Source: Liolophura sinensis
Lineage: Eukaryota; Mollusca; Polyplacophora; Chitonida; Chitonidae
Assembly: GCF_032854445.1 (NCBI RefSeq)
Contig: NC_088296.1
Coordinates: forward strand, 24,561,604 to 24,625,603
Length of the DNA: 64,000 bases
Direction of reading: 5' to 3'
This document shows, in pieces, positions 1-13,100 of the stretch. The notes under the pieces were generated by a model, which was not told the DNA's origin, ran no database searches, and worked only from the letters and a program-made list of their open reading frames with translations. Numbering within the stretch: position 1 is the stretch's first letter; each line of letters begins with the position of its first letter. A program made the translations under genes and the position numbers.

Positions 1-517
1 GATTATTTTTGCTGATTTACAGAAATGATGAATTAATCGACTGAATAATAAACAGTCTGTCTGCATGTTTACGTCGTGTCAGAAATTTTTGTCTTTTTTT
101 TGATAGTACTGTTTCACTGAGGCAATGCTATGTATGACAATTCAATCACTTCCACCATAATGACGGACAGGCAAAGGGTGGATTTCTTGTTCTGTTGATA
201 AAAGACGATCATTTTTACATTTTCAAGCAGGAAAGGGACGTAACTCCTCCCTTTAAATATTCCCACACAACAAGTTATCTTCTTGGTACATCTGCTCTAG
301 TACATACACATTTCCCATCTTGTTCATATACGCGTTTGTAAAACGCACAGTAAGGAAATTATTCACAGAAAACTGCAGTTAATAATTTGTGCGTGGAACT
401 CTCTGCGTGTCTAAAATCACAACGTCATTTCAAGGTCACGTTAGACAGGAATGGACACTTTTCAAAGAGTCAAGGCTGAGCGTGGAATGTAGGTGTTTTT
501 GGAATAAAAACAGGTAC
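1..517. other. no gene recognised
   Basis: AT-rich sequence without a convincing exon, RNA gene or repeat. A short open frame at 389-601 has no domain and partly overlaps the antisense of the stalk-like exon described next. Confidence 0.4.
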
Positions 518-597
518 TGCGGAGGGCGCCTGCGTTTCCACTGTACCCGGTTTTGTCGCATTTGGGGATTCCGTCACGTTGAAATCGGTTGGCATCG
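518..597 (-). CDS. candidate Thr/Ser/Pro-rich stalk exon
   Basis: On the minus strand a pyrimidine-rich acceptor (tgttttag) opens a frame of about 26 residues. It starts MPTDFNVTES and is rich in Thr, Pro and Ser, with two N-glycosylation motifs (NVT and NAT). It enters in phase 1, the phase in which the cysteine-rich exons at 2544-2867 leave, so it could be the membrane-proximal stalk of that gene. The donor is weak (gca|gtacct, or ccgg|gtacag inside it). No transmembrane exon was found further downstream. Short low-complexity frames also arise by chance, so confidence is low. Confidence 0.25.
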
Positions 598-598
598 C

Positions 599-2540
599 TA
601 AAACAACAAAAGCATATTTTACGTCATAATTACATCATACCTGTATCATACGCTGTAGGTTTAACAGAATAAAGTGGAAGGCTATTAGAGGGTTCAAGGC
701 AAGATGCATGCGATTATTGTTATTGTCACATCCTCTATCATGTCTTACGTAATCGCGCGCTCATTCTTTCTTGTCTTTTTTAAGTGTTCTTTTCTGCAGT
801 GTTCTTAAAACATTTCAAAAATTCTACACCGCTTATCAAGAAAATAATTAGCAAATAATTCTCAGTACCTAGTCACTCACTTAGTGACGCCATTTTACTG
901 AACTTCATCTTCTCGGCTCTCAAATCTTTATAGAACTTTTTGCATATTTTCTGTGATAACTGCGTGCTCTATACTTCTTTCTATATATACATAGTCGCAG
1001 ACTTTTTGCTCACTTTAAGAAAAATGATCACATGTACGATTGTGATTGTTTAATGCGTGGAGGAAACCACAAACTGTTGGGAAGTTGTTAACGATCTTTC
1101 CCACGCGTGTCGTACCAGTGTACACATCATGCTGACGGAAGACAAGTGGGAGACAAACGTCAGACGGAGCAAACGGTGACATGGGCGTGGTTAATCTCCT
1201 ATTGTCACCAATGCTGCTGCGATTGAAGCACGTGTATTTGTGTTGGCTGTATTTTTACAGGAGGCGCGAGAAAAGTGTCCGAGGTGTGAGTTGGCAGAAA
1301 TCTCGTGCTACTGCAGACTAATCAAATAGAACATTCTATAGGTTTACTCCGTAATGTTAGTGAAGGTGTTGAGCAATCTAGGGCTAGTGTTAACCCAACC
1401 AGGAACAAGCCATACAATATCGTACTGACTGATCAGGACTCAGTCAGTTAATCTCAGTTAACCCTGTACAGTCAACATACTGGTTGGGTGAAGCTCTGTC
1501 GGAGTTTGATGATGAGGCGTCTGGGGGCTGGATACTTTAACACCATTACACATATCTGCAAAATAATTCATATTATCTGTAATAAAATTATTAAATCCTG
1601 TAACTTAATAAATCAGAAGGTGATTGTATGATAATTTCACTGCATTCTATTTACCTAATTCTGCATAAGCCATGGTGTAGGGGGTCGAGGAGACGAGGGG
1701 TGGGGGGTGGGATTGGCGTGTAATCTAACTACTACTTATGCATCTACGTAGACAGTTATAATTAACCTCAACTGCGGGAAATTGATAGGTGGCCGAATTT
1801 CACCGGTTACATGTGACCATTTGCCAATTATCACACTGCCATGGCTTCCCTAGTTTTACTCTCTATGCTGTAAGTCATTTATTATATCATATTCGTCATT
1901 TTTCTAACTGACGTTGGTTTTGTTCAACTGCACTGAATAAATGTTCACTGAATGATATGATGGCGGCCAAGTCCTGAGGTAGAAGTAATGAGAGTGCATT
2001 TGGCAAGTTGCCGAGAAGCTTTCCAAAGTGAATCAATGTGTCAAAACATTCGTAAAAATTCATTTAAAATGAATGTTCCGGGTCAATAAACGCAAGACTT
2101 ATTCCCAAAACCACGTTGAACACAAACAATCAAATAAAAATAAAACATACATAAGTACACTATAAGTATAAACCTATAGACAACTGATCTTCAGTGAACG
2201 TAGACTACATAGTCACCCAAGTAGCAACGACAGTGTGATACCTTGCAAATGCTCACGCGCATAAACAGTGAATTCTGGGACGTTGTCAATTTACCTCAGT
2301 TAGGGCTTTATTCTAACTGTTCATATAAATGTTTTAAAGGTGGCATCTTACAGGCCCCACGAGCACTAAGATTTCAACAAATAGTAAGTAAAATAAGAGC
2401 TGATATAGTGAAAAGAAGTATATTCACAACGAGTTACAATAACTAAGGTAAAACTCGATGTATTATTTTCATAGGACAGCAGTTGGTACCTGATTACTTG
2501 ATTAGTAAAATATACCGAAACAATGGAGAGATAATAATCC
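599..2540. other. intergenic or intronic, nothing recognised
   Basis: No exon with a plausible splice context, no RNA gene and no clear repeat was seen. If the cysteine-rich gene upstream on the minus strand runs through to 518, this is one of its introns. Confidence 0.4.
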
Positions 2541-2543
2541 CAC

Positions 2544-2867
2544 CCAGTGCCAGATCCGGGGTCTTGCAAGACAAAAAGTTTGGGCGTGGGTAGAGCAACC
2601 ATTTTTCTTCCAGCGTCCACATGGTAAATCCGCTTCTACATTGACACGTGCCATTTCGACACACCGAGAAGAAGTCACACTGAAGACCAGAAGTGCAGCT
2701 GTCACTAAGGTCCGGTTGTTTGCCGATCGAGTCGTCTTTACATTTAAATCCGTCTCCGCTCGGGGTAAAGCCAGTTTTGCATTCGCAGACACCGGATGTG
2801 GAATTACACACTGTGTTGATTGGCAGACAGGTTTCATTGGCTGAGCACTTTTCACCTACCAATGAAA
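2544..2867 (-). CDS. exon: two EB/EGF-like modules
   Basis: The acceptor is a good polypyrimidine run ending tttcag; the donor is ctgg|gtggga. There are 107 whole codons, phase 1 to 1. It contains N-glycosylation motifs (NET, NST, NGT). The distal part reads W-T-L-E-E-K-W before the last cysteine, a feature shared with the exon at 36.8 kb. Confidence 0.65.
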
Positions 2868-4389
2868 CTGAAATAAAATACAGATAAAAAGAATTGTTTG
2901 TTGATACCTTAATTCAACGCAGGCTGATAAATCCCCACTCAACAAAAATATAAGTGCACAAACCAAAAATGCTTTGTTAAAATGACCTTTTATGAAACAT
3001 GCGCTCCCCCCCCCCCCCCCCCCCAGTGATTTATTTGTATACTGATTTATTTCTTTTCCTCAAATCAAGTGGCTGAATTTGAAATTAATACTTACCCACA
3101 TTGTTGAGTTAAGGCGTTATTTAATAATGAGAGAAAACAATATAAAAATTGCGTTGAGAGTAAAAATTGCGTTTTTGTTGAGAGTACATTATTTCTTTAC
3201 ACTTATTGAGAGTACATTGAAGTTCCATTGGTGTACAGTTTTTGTCTCTGTAATTATAAACGACAATTTGTTCTAGTGTTCACAGATTTATAAAAAAAAT
3301 CAGCTCCCGTAGAGATCCCAATTCATGTAAGTGAAATGTTTTTTTTTCTTTAGTGTAAAACACCAGTTAAACAAAACCACTTTGTAACATGTCGTCGTCA
3401 CTATGTAGCGCTGTTGGCTCAGATGCACGGTATATATGATTTATAGCACAGTAAGGCTTTATTGGGTTAGGAAACAAGACTGTTACAAGTAAATTATATG
3501 ATAACCATTACATGATAATTTGCTTTACCTTGATTTGTCGGTTTGTCTTCTGTTTGTGGAGATGTGCAATTTTTTAGACATATGATGAAGTGGATGAGAG
3601 TTAAACTTTGGTTAAAGCCAGACAGAAGCCCACAAATAAAGTGTACAGTTCAGTAAAATGTAAGGCACATCAAGAATGCGCCTAGCGACCTGTTTCCTTG
3701 CCTCAGTTACTGGGCCTTCAAAGTGAATTAATGAACGCATATCAATAATTCTACCAGAAACTTGCTGAACACGGCGTTCAACACTAGTCAATTAAAAAAA
3801 AAAGTGCTATGATTTCAACATTGTAGGATCCAACCAGAGTCGACCAGGTTGCAAAATATACCCCCCACCCTCTCCCACCCGTGACGCTGCGAGATGACGA
3901 GCAATTAGAACAGGGCCAAGAAAATAAGATGTATATATCTCAACGTGACGTCGGCCAACGTGACGTCGGTCTGCATGTAACTCACCAGGATATAGTGAAA
4001 CCAATTTTTTTTCTTTAAAAACAATATTTCGAGAATTTGTTCAATAAATTGCAACTTACATTGCTGCAGTCTATTACAAAATTCTGCCTAAGTTATGGTG
4101 CAAGGCTGGCTTCTACGCTGCTTCTTAAACACATGCGCATACATGACTAGTCCGAATAAAACCCTAACTGGGATAAATTGATAAGGGCCTGGATGTCAGC
4201 TGTAATATCATGTAGAAACTATCACCTTGTGCTCTCCACACTCACCTTTGCTGCACACACTGGTGTGTGAATTGAACTGAAAGTAGCCGACTTCACACTG
4301 ACATATGAACATTTCACACGAGTGGGCCTTGCACACTGAACGGGCAGGGCACTCTCCCGTGTTGTAGCATGTCTCCCTAAGTTGCGATC
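2544..4389 (-). CDS. EB/EGF-like cysteine-rich protein, partial gene (two exons)
   Basis: Two minus-strand exons, 4246-4389 (144 nt) and 2544-2867 (324 nt), both enter and leave in phase 1, as extracellular cysteine-rich modules commonly do. They join in frame. The first encodes one module of about 48 residues with eight cysteines (CEMFICQCEVGYF). The second encodes two modules (GVCECKTGF, then NGTCQCRSGF) followed by a motif ending EEKW and a last Cys. The C-x-C followed by aromatic/Gly is typical of EB or EGF-like modules in invertebrate receptors and secreted proteins. No signal peptide exon is visible upstream. A possible stalk exon lies at 518-597. The second exon is clearly homologous to the plus-strand exon at 36765-37076. 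Function unknown; extracellular ligand binding is the usual role of such modules. Confidence 0.6.
3007..3025. repeat. poly-C tract
   Basis: An uninterrupted run of about 18 cytosines; a G-run on the other strand. Length in the assembly is likely unreliable. Confidence 0.9.
4246..4389 (-). CDS. exon: single EB/EGF-like module
   Basis: The acceptor is ctgtttcag and the donor is a strong aaag|gtgag; 144 nt, phase 1 to 1. It encodes eight cysteines in about 48 residues (ETCYNTGECPARSVC near the start). Joining to 2867 gives an uninterrupted frame. Confidence 0.6.
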
Positions 4390-5027
4390 CTGAAACAGGG
4401 TAATATTTCGTCCAGCAGATGACACCTAGGCCTACTTAGGATGCATGGAGTGGTGCTATATCAGGGTAAATGTATAGTTTTTAAGGCACATGAAGTCAGG
4501 TATGCCAAAAATGAGAGAAAAATAATTTTAGTGGCCTATTACATGTGTTATAATAACCTTTCTATTCGGCCCCAGTGATCGGAAATATTCGGAAATGAAC
4601 GAAGTTGTTTTGACAGATATCACCGTTGACGACAAAACAGCAGGCAGACCGCTGGGTCGTTACGAAAACTGTTGTCATTTTTAGGTCCCAAGAAGAGAGC
4701 TGTATAACTTTCTGTAGATTTATCTACAATGCCGCGTCATATACTACGTACATTAAGAAATAATAACGAAACGTTTCCTAAATCCTTTAGGTGGTAATCT
4801 AACCTGTTTTGATGTGTATCCATTCCTTAGAGATTACTGAAGGTTTTAAAAATGGCTTGTACATTGTGCAAATACCACGAAACATTTGAAAAGGCATCAA
4901 TGTAGTATGATTTAATATGGTGCCCCATCAGGTGTCATGGAATGTAACAGACACAAACCCCATTTGTTAGGGTAATTATTACTCTTGGCCAAACCGTAAC
5001 GCATTTTTCAGCCAAAAACACTTATGT

Positions 5028-5178
5028 CCTGGGAAGGTCCTGCAGCAATCTGCGAATGGTCGTGGATTTCCCCCGGGCTCTGCCCGATTTCCTCCCACCA
5101 TAATGCTGGCCGCCATCTTATAACTGAAATATTCTTGAGTACGGCGTAAAACATCAATCAAATAAATAAATAAATCGA
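5028..5178 (+). repeat. SINE family A, 5'-truncated copy
   Basis: Body and tail of the SINE whose full copy is at 61518-61785: ccataatgctggccgcc, then aatattcttgagtacggcg, then aaataaataaataaat at the 3' end. The tRNA-like head is missing. Confidence 0.85.
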
Positions 5179-5223
5179 TATTGACGAACTGTGAATTACT
5201 GCAATTTTAAATTGCGTAAGAAA

Positions 5224-5225
<2 letters not shown>

Positions 5226-5282
<57 letters not shown>
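5226..5282. repeat. (AT)n microsatellite
   Basis: About 27 perfect AT dinucleotides, directly followed by a degenerate tandem array. Confidence 0.95.
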
Positions 5283-5285
<3 letters not shown>

Positions 5286-5785
5286 TCAGCCTTCAATATG
5301 CGTAAAGCTAATAGAGAGAGGAAAACCATCCTTCGTGAGAAGTTACACATCATGTAATGTGTGGACCCTGTATTACAGAGGGGAAAACCAGCCCTCAAGA
5401 AGTTACAGTAACACACCATGTAGAGTGTGGGCCCGGTATTAGAGAGAGGGCAAAATCAGCCCTCCCGAGCAGTTACACACCATGTAGTGTGTGAACCCGG
5501 TATTTGGAACAGGGGAAAACCAGGTCCCCTGAGAAGATACACATCAGGTCATGTGTGGACCAAGTGTCACAGAGACAGGAAACCCACTACACATCAGGTA
5601 ATATTCGCATAAGGTATCAGACAGACAAAAAACCCATCACACCTGAAAAGATACACATTACGTAACACACGGACAAGGTATCACAGAGAGGAAACCCATC
5701 ACACCTGAAAAGATACACATCAAATAATCTACCGACAAGTTAACAGACAGAGAGGAAACCAGCACTACTGAGAAGAGACCTATCA
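5283..5785 (+). repeat. degenerate tandem repeat, about 62-65-bp unit
   Basis: About seven or eight decayed copies of a unit containing gagaggaaaacca, then gttacacatcatgtaatgt, then a ggtatta segment. Divergence rises toward the right end. Confidence 0.75.
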
Positions 5786-8090
5786 GGTAATTTGAAAATG
5801 TTCATTGTGAAATTGTTATAGGTATAACTCTGTGTAAAAATGCGACATACTGTGCATGATTTTCGTTTGTATTACTACATTTTATTGACACTGTAATTCA
5901 ACCAAACGACTACACATTACACAATCACTTAGTTTTTTAAAGCATATGTTTCAGAAGTTGGAACACAAAAGGCAGAGAATGGCAAATTATTACCGAATCA
6001 TACATAAATACAACAACAACTGACGTCAAAATAACAGCAAGCTGATGAAATAGTGCCATGACGTCATGATCTTGACCACAGGTTGTCATAGAAACAGTAC
6101 TGGGGATGAAGCCACTTCCTAAAGTAAATCAGCTACAAGCCAGACTTTCATATTTGCAAAGTTCAGAGATCACAGAAATCAAAGATGATTTGCCAGCTGA
6201 TTTTACATAGACACACTGTTATGTTTTACTGAAAATACATGTATGGGAATTCAAAAACACCCAGACAAACTCACAGATGACAACAGAAGCCCTTCGGATA
6301 CATGATTTGAGCTGCACATCAAGTTGGAGACCAAAGCTGGTCTTGAAGGTTAAACATAAAGAGAGGATTAAGCATGTGTAGGTCTGCAGCTCTGGGTGAA
6401 GTTAATTAAACATAACAAGGAGGCAGCTCATGTTGTAGTTATTCATACATGCATGCAATAAAAGAGAGTCAACGTTAATACATGTAGAAGAGAAATTGAT
6501 TACTTTTATAAAGAAAAAGTGTGGACAGGGTTTCAATTTAAAAAACAAATGAAAAGCGATGTAACAATGATACTTTAATCACTTCATCAAGCTAAGCATA
6601 TGCAAGCAAGAAAAAAAAAGACAAACTAAATTCTGAATAAACCGCAACATAATCAATGTATATACACGTATTTAGAAACTATTTATTAGAAAATATCACA
6701 ATGTGGGAGTAATGCTTACACCACGGTGAATAAAATAATACATGTCACTTGTCATATCACAGCACTTACAAGTAAAAGTCATTTAAAGGAAAAAAGGTTA
6801 TATCCATAATATATATCTGTGGTATCCTTCCTTAAATTTCTTATCCTAATTGTTCAACCTTCCTCATATCGCTTACCCTAATTTTTTCAACCTTCCTCAT
6901 ATAGCTTACTATAAACTCTTCAACCTCTTCGGCCACCTCTTTAACCGATAATTGGAAATATTGTTAGAGAACTACACAGTGTAGATAAATAATTGGCACA
7001 GTTTTATGAAGCTTTCATCTTCACTGACACAAACAAATCATTTTAGCATGATTTCATATTAAATATATGCAAAGATTCCAGTAAACACTTTTAGTGGCTA
7101 AAAAGGTTAATGATTTACAGTACAAATTAAAAATAACTGTTTTTAAACACATTTTTATTACAGTATGGATTAATGCCAACTGGTATTTATTCATAAAAAA
7201 CTGTTTAGTGACTAAGACATAAGTGTTTATTATAGAAAACATGTCAGATGTTTACAAAGTAATGTGGTAGATGTATTCAATAAACACAAATAGTCCACTA
7301 AAATGTCACTGTGTTTAGACTGAAGATAAAAATCTGATAAACAGCTTAAAATGTTTGCTCTTGTTAACTTGTGAGATACACAAACTATGCACAGATCACG
7401 ACAAAGTGTTAAGAATGCCAATGTTTGAATAAACTAAGTTGAAAAATAGAGAAATATATAGAAAACAAGAAACTTACAGCTGACAACAGCATCCTAAAAA
7501 CAGTCCTTGTTCAGCATGGGATTAACCTCATCATGGAGACAAAATAGGGTCGGTCCACAGGGAATTCTTGTACATTCTGGGTAATGAAACTTCTAAGAAA
7601 AACACCCTTTCAAGTGGGGACCTTTATTGGAGGGCTGGTTGGATTGCACTCAAAAGAGACAGTATTAATTTAAAAACGGCCCACAGGTTATGTTTTTCTC
7701 TCATTTTTATCCAAAACTTACATCCAAGTTACATAACACAACCTAGATGACTACATGTAGCTTATCCAACCAACCTGTTCTAGCCCAATCTGCATTTGAG
7801 GTCAGGTGCCAAAAGCTCTACCTGTACTCATCCATGTGATCTTTTTCTTTGTTGTCGCTAGTTATGTAATACCTTTCAACCAGTTAATCACTCTCAAACC
7901 CATTACAAATTATGGTTTATTTCTCTCAAAAAACATCGCTAGTATCATTCAAAATAGAATTGTCTTGTGTAACATGCTGCAACAACAACATCAATCTGAT
8001 CTGATCTTTTTTGACGATTTAATCTGAAACCACCCCTGAGTTATGACATACCGGCCCGATCATGGTAAGAAAAATAATCCTTTATACCCT
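5786..8090. other. no gene recognised
   Basis: AT-rich non-coding sequence. Short open frames here (for example 7054-7421 and 7568-8027) have no domain, no good splice context and a low-complexity composition. Confidence 0.4.
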
Positions 8091-8785
8091 CAGCCACTTT
8101 CTCACAAATCTCCATTACTAAAACTACCCAGCCATTATCTACATGTATTTTGTCTGGAAAAAACCTGACACTGATGTTCAGGACAAGTCAGACAGACTGT
8201 GTACAACTACACCAAACTGTAAGCTTGTGACAAATTACTGAATTATCCACACTGCTGACATTAACTAAAATTTATACGCAAAAATTTGTTCCAAGAGACA
8301 TAATTAACCACTCTATTTGAAACAAATTATAATATGATGGAAAAGATGTAATGAATAATTACCCAATGGTCAGGAAGTGCTTATCATATCACAGAGAACA
8401 GGCGGCAGAGTTGCAGAGTCACCCGTTACCAGACGAGCAGACACAGGTCCAGATCCAGACACGACACCAAACTCAACCCATGGCACGAGAGGCTCTGTGA
8501 CGATAACATCACTGACAGTGCACATTACCTGGTTGTTGTCACAGTCCAGGACTGTCAGTGTGTGGTCATCACAGTCCAGGACTGTCAGTGTTTGGTTATC
8601 ACAGTCCAGGTACACACCCAGGTGATGAGGTCGTGTGTAACGTCTGTACTGTTGATAGCCAGGTTTGATCTCACCAGCACGGAGACTATAACACTTGACC
8701 TTATCACCACGGTACTCCATCCTAATGTACCAGGAGTTACGGCCAGGGTCTGTGTCCTCACTCACACCACAGCTCTCCTGTGTCA
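8090..8785 (-). pseudogene. truncated duplicate of the TRIM SPRY exon
   Basis: The minus strand from about 8782 to the stop at 8370 is strongly similar to the C-terminal two thirds of the SPRY exon at 9572-10140, starting at TQESCGV and ending LCDMISTS. Homology continues past the stop into flanking DNA (shared word gatgttcaggacaagtcag), so this is a genomic tandem duplication about 1.17 kb away rather than a retrocopy. The N-terminal third of SPRY, including the YYWEV strand, is missing and replaced by unrelated open sequence up to 8993. A 10-residue unit (DCDNQTLTVL) is internally duplicated. It could act as an alternative last exon only if another acceptor restores the lost part; decay is more likely. 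Confidence 0.7.
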
Positions 8786-9039
8786 TCCGGGATGGCAGAT
8801 ATATCAAAATATTCAACAATGAGGTGCCCTTCACCGGTGATTCCACCCACTGCCTTTCTGAGGACAGATAAGGCCCTGGGTTATCCCCAACCATTACAAC
8901 CATTACCCACATCTCAGAGGTTACTAAGGTAACAAATGTTATGACTTCACTACCACAGCTAAAAAATATGGTAGCTGAGAGTGTTGTCGACAAAAGTGCA
9001 AGCTACATGTGGAGGTATGGCACCACCGAAAGTTTAGGG

Positions 9040-9040
<1 letters not shown>

Positions 9041-9068
<28 letters not shown>
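9041..9068. repeat. (TA)n microsatellite
   Basis: About 13 TA dinucleotides. Confidence 0.9.
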
Positions 9069-9072
<4 letters not shown>

Positions 9073-9571
9073 TGCAGAAGTTGAAGATTTGCTACAGAAT
9101 TATTGCGGAAAATTAATGCTCGCATCTAACCTAAAACAGTAAGGGATATATCTCTTTTTCTTCGGGACTAAAGTTACATAATACAACAAGAATTACTACA
9201 TGTACAATGTTGACTATATGCATTGTGACCTGTTTTGCTCAGGGACACTCCTGATTATGCTGATTTACAAGTCACCATTACAAAAAAAAAAACTACCCAG
9301 TCATTATATAAATATATTTTCAAGAAAACTGACAATGATGTTCAGGACAAGTCAGACAGACTGTGTATAACTACACCAAGCTGTAAGCTTGTGACAGATC
9401 ACTGACCACTTTGCAGAAGAAGCTATACATACTGAATTAGCCACACTGCTCACATTAACTAAAACATCTATGCGCAAATTGGTCAGTTTGTTTTAAAAAA
9501 AAACCTAATCAAAGTCTATTTCAACAAAATATAATAGGAAGGAAAAGATGTAATGAATAATTACCCCATGG

Positions 9572-10140
9572 TCAGGAAGTGTTTATCATATCACAGAGAA
9601 CTGGAGGCAGAGTTGCAGAGTCACCCGTTACCAGACGAGCAGACACAGGTCCAGACAAGACACAAAACTCAACCGATGGCACGAGAGGCTCTGTGACGAT
9701 AACATCACTGACAGTGTACATTACCTGGTTGTTGTCACAGTCCAGGACTGTCAGTGTTTGGTTATCACAGTCCAGGTACACACCCAGGTGATGAGGTCGT
9801 GTGTAACGTCTGTACTGTAGATAGCCAGGTTTGACCTCACCACCACTGTGACGATAACACCTGACCTCATCACCACGGTACTCCATCCCAATGTACCAGG
9901 AGTTACGGCCAGGGTTTGTCCTCCCCCTCACACCACAGCTCTCCTGTGTGACTCCTACATCACAGTAACAGTCATGTGAACAGGTGATGTGTACCTCCCA
10001 GTAGTACCTGCCCGTCTGGTAACGCCCGCCTGTCACAGCTCTCATCCACCTCCCGAACAAGCCCTCACCCTTTACCACACAGCCGCTGTCAGTGATTCTC
10101 AGCTTCCTGTCGTCTGTCTCTGTGAATCTCAGCGTGGGCT
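9572..10140 (-). CDS. TRIM exon 6: B30.2/SPRY domain
   Basis: The acceptor is tgtttttgcag. 188 codons then a stop at 9572-9574. SPRY landmarks are YYWEVHI, WYIGMEY and LGVYLDCDNQTL, ending VLCDMINTS. Length fits a complete SPRY; a PRY-like stretch (LRFTETDDRKLRITDSG) precedes it. This is the substrate-binding part of the ligase. Confidence 0.88.
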
Positions 10141-13100
10141 CTGCAAAAACACAACAGAAGTATCATAAACAACAGCAAACCATAAACACACGCTGTAAGA
10201 CAGAGCTGTAAATACCTGTACACATATCGTGGTTTTACTTTCTGAACACACTCTCTTGGAATAAAATCACACATATTGCTGTGACAAGAATGTAATTTAT
10301 ACAAAAATTTCTGTCATTTTCAGACGGTTCGAAAGAGTTGAGCTTCGCCAAGAACTGGATCCATCACTAAATGACGGGTACGACATAGGCCAAGTACTGG
10401 GTTAAAATACAGATTTTTAGTGCTCTAATTTGTTTGAAACTTATCACCTACAACAAGAACAATACCTTCCTCAATCCGACACTGGGTTTTAGTTGTCAGT
10501 CATGGCACATTTGAACAGAAAAGTCACTATGAAGCTGTAGTAAGCCTGCTGGCATTCGTGGCGCAAGACCCTGCCAAAGCGGTCTGTGTAGTAAGGGAGG
10601 TAACTCGCCACACACAACTTACTTTCTTTGCCACAATACCCCCAAAGGCTATTTTATTTATCACAATTATTAGTAATAAAGAAGTATTAGCTTAAATTTT
10701 CTGCAGTAGATTTTTAAAAAGAGTTAAATATTTCAAAATTTAAAAAAATCAAACGTATATCAAGTGAGGAGATAAATGTAGATCAACAATTATTAATATG
10801 TAGACCTACATAGGCCTACATGGAGTCTCTACTTATTTATTTATTTATTTGATTGGTGTTTTACGCCGTACACAAGAATATTTCACTTATACGACGGCGG
10901 CCAGCATTATGGTGGGAGGAAACCGGGCAGAGCCCGGGGGAAACCCACGACCATCCACAGGTTGCTAGTGGACCTTCCCACTTATTGGAATCTCTACACT
11001 TTAATAATAATAAAACATGTCTTGTTTTCACCAGTATCTGTTTTATATATATTATATTCACTACCCTCCACCCAACCACCCTGTTTTTGAAATTCTAGCT
11101 TCAACTCTACATTTTATTCTCTTTTCTTCAGTTTTTCATGCAATACCAGCTTAACATTATGTAATTCAGGCTCAACCATTCCTGCCTTTCTTCTAACTTA
11201 CCACACTTTGTTTTGTCTTTATACATGCATGCATTGTATACCTACGCACCTACATGTATATAAGCCCATGTATTCTTTACCATATATATTTCCCGATGAT
11301 GGCACAAACATAGTGATAGAAACACAGACTTATATTATCACTTCAATATTCGGAGTTACTTTCTTTTTATTTTACAGAGGGGTACACTGTGTTATCTATC
11401 CTCTTCTAACAGTACACCCACACTCATGAGGTAAATCTCACTCAAGGGTACAATATGTTATCTGTTCTGTATTAACACTACACCTGCTGATTTGCAAACA
11501 TGAGGTAAATATCATCCAGACACTGAGGGTGCCCTGCCATGTGTTCTGTTCTAACATTGCACTTGTTGATTTGTGCAGGAGGTAAATATCACCCAGACAC
11601 TGATGGGAAGACTTCCATCTGTCTCATATTAGTTTGTCTTCTGTGCACATCCTACTGTATACCTCACATTAGTTTGTGTCTTCTAGGAACAGCCTCTCAT
11701 ATACATGTACCTCACATTAGTGTGCGTCTTCCGTGCACACCCTACTGTATACCTCACATTAGTTTATATCCTATGTGCACATCGTACTGTATACCTCAAA
11801 ATAATTTTCATCGGTTTTGCTCACCCTATTGCATACCTCACATTAGTTTGTATCCTTTTTGCACACCCTGTTGAATGCCTCACATTGGTTTGTATCTTTT
11901 TTGCCCTGCACTCAGGGGAACAATATGTTATCCGTATTAACAGTACACCTGCTGATTTGCAAACATGCAGTACCCTGCCATGTGTCCTGTTCTAACAGTG
12001 CACTTGCTGATTTGTACACATGATGTATATATCACCCAGACAGTGAGAGGTATCCTGTCATGTGTCCTGTTTTAACAGTGCACTTGCTGATTTGTACACA
12101 TGATGTATATATCACCCAGACAGTGAGAGGTACCCTGCCATGTGTCCTGTTCTAACAGTGCACTTGCTGATTTGTACACATGATGTATATATCACCCAGA
12201 CAGTGAGAGGTGCCCTGTCATGTGTCCTGTTCTAACAGTGCACTTGCTGATTTGTACACATGATGTATATATCACCCAGACAGTGAGAGGTACCCTACCA
12301 TGTGTCCTGTTCTAACAGTGCACTTGCTGATTTGTACACATGATGTATATATCACCCAGAGAGTGAGAGGCACCCAGCCATGTGTCCTGTTCTAACAGTG
12401 CACTTGCTGATTTGTACACATGATGTATATATCACCCAGACAGTGAGAGGTACCCTACCATGTGTCCTGTTCTAACAGTGCACTTGCTGATTTGTACACA
12501 TGATGTATATATCACCCAGAGAGTGAGAGGTACCCTGCCATGTGTCCTGTTCTAACAGTGCACTTGCTGATTTGTACACATGATGTATATATCACCCAGA
12601 GAGTGAGAGGTACCCTGCCATGTGTCCTGTTCTAACAGTGCACGTGCTGATTTGTACACATGATGTATATATCACCCGGACACCTAGGGGTACACTACCT
12701 ACTGCCCTGTTCTAACTGTACACACCCTGCTATATACCTCACATCAGTTTCTGTTTTCTGTGCACACCCTACTGTATACCTCACATTAGTTTCTGTTTTC
12801 TGTGCACACCCTACTGTATACCTCACATTAGTTTGTGTTTTCTGTGCACACCCTATTGTATACCTCACATCAGTTTGTGTTTTCTGTGCACACCCTATTG
12901 TATACCTCACATCAGTTTGTGTTTTCTGTGCACACCCTATTGTATACCTCACATCAGTTTGTGTCTTTTGGGCACACCCTCCTGTATGCCTCACAATAGT
13001 TTGTGCGCTCTGTACACACCCTATTGTATACCTCACATTAGTTTCTGTTCTCTGTGCACACCCTATTGTTTACCTCAAATTAGTTTCTGTTTTCTGTGCA

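Noticed and set aside
389-601. 70-codon plus-strand frame
   Set aside because: Low support; the minus strand offers a better, though weak, stalk-like exon at the same place.
8783-8993. N-terminal extension of the duplicated SPRY frame as a new domain
   Set aside because: The sequence loses all similarity to SPRY there and shows no motif; most likely chance open sequence.
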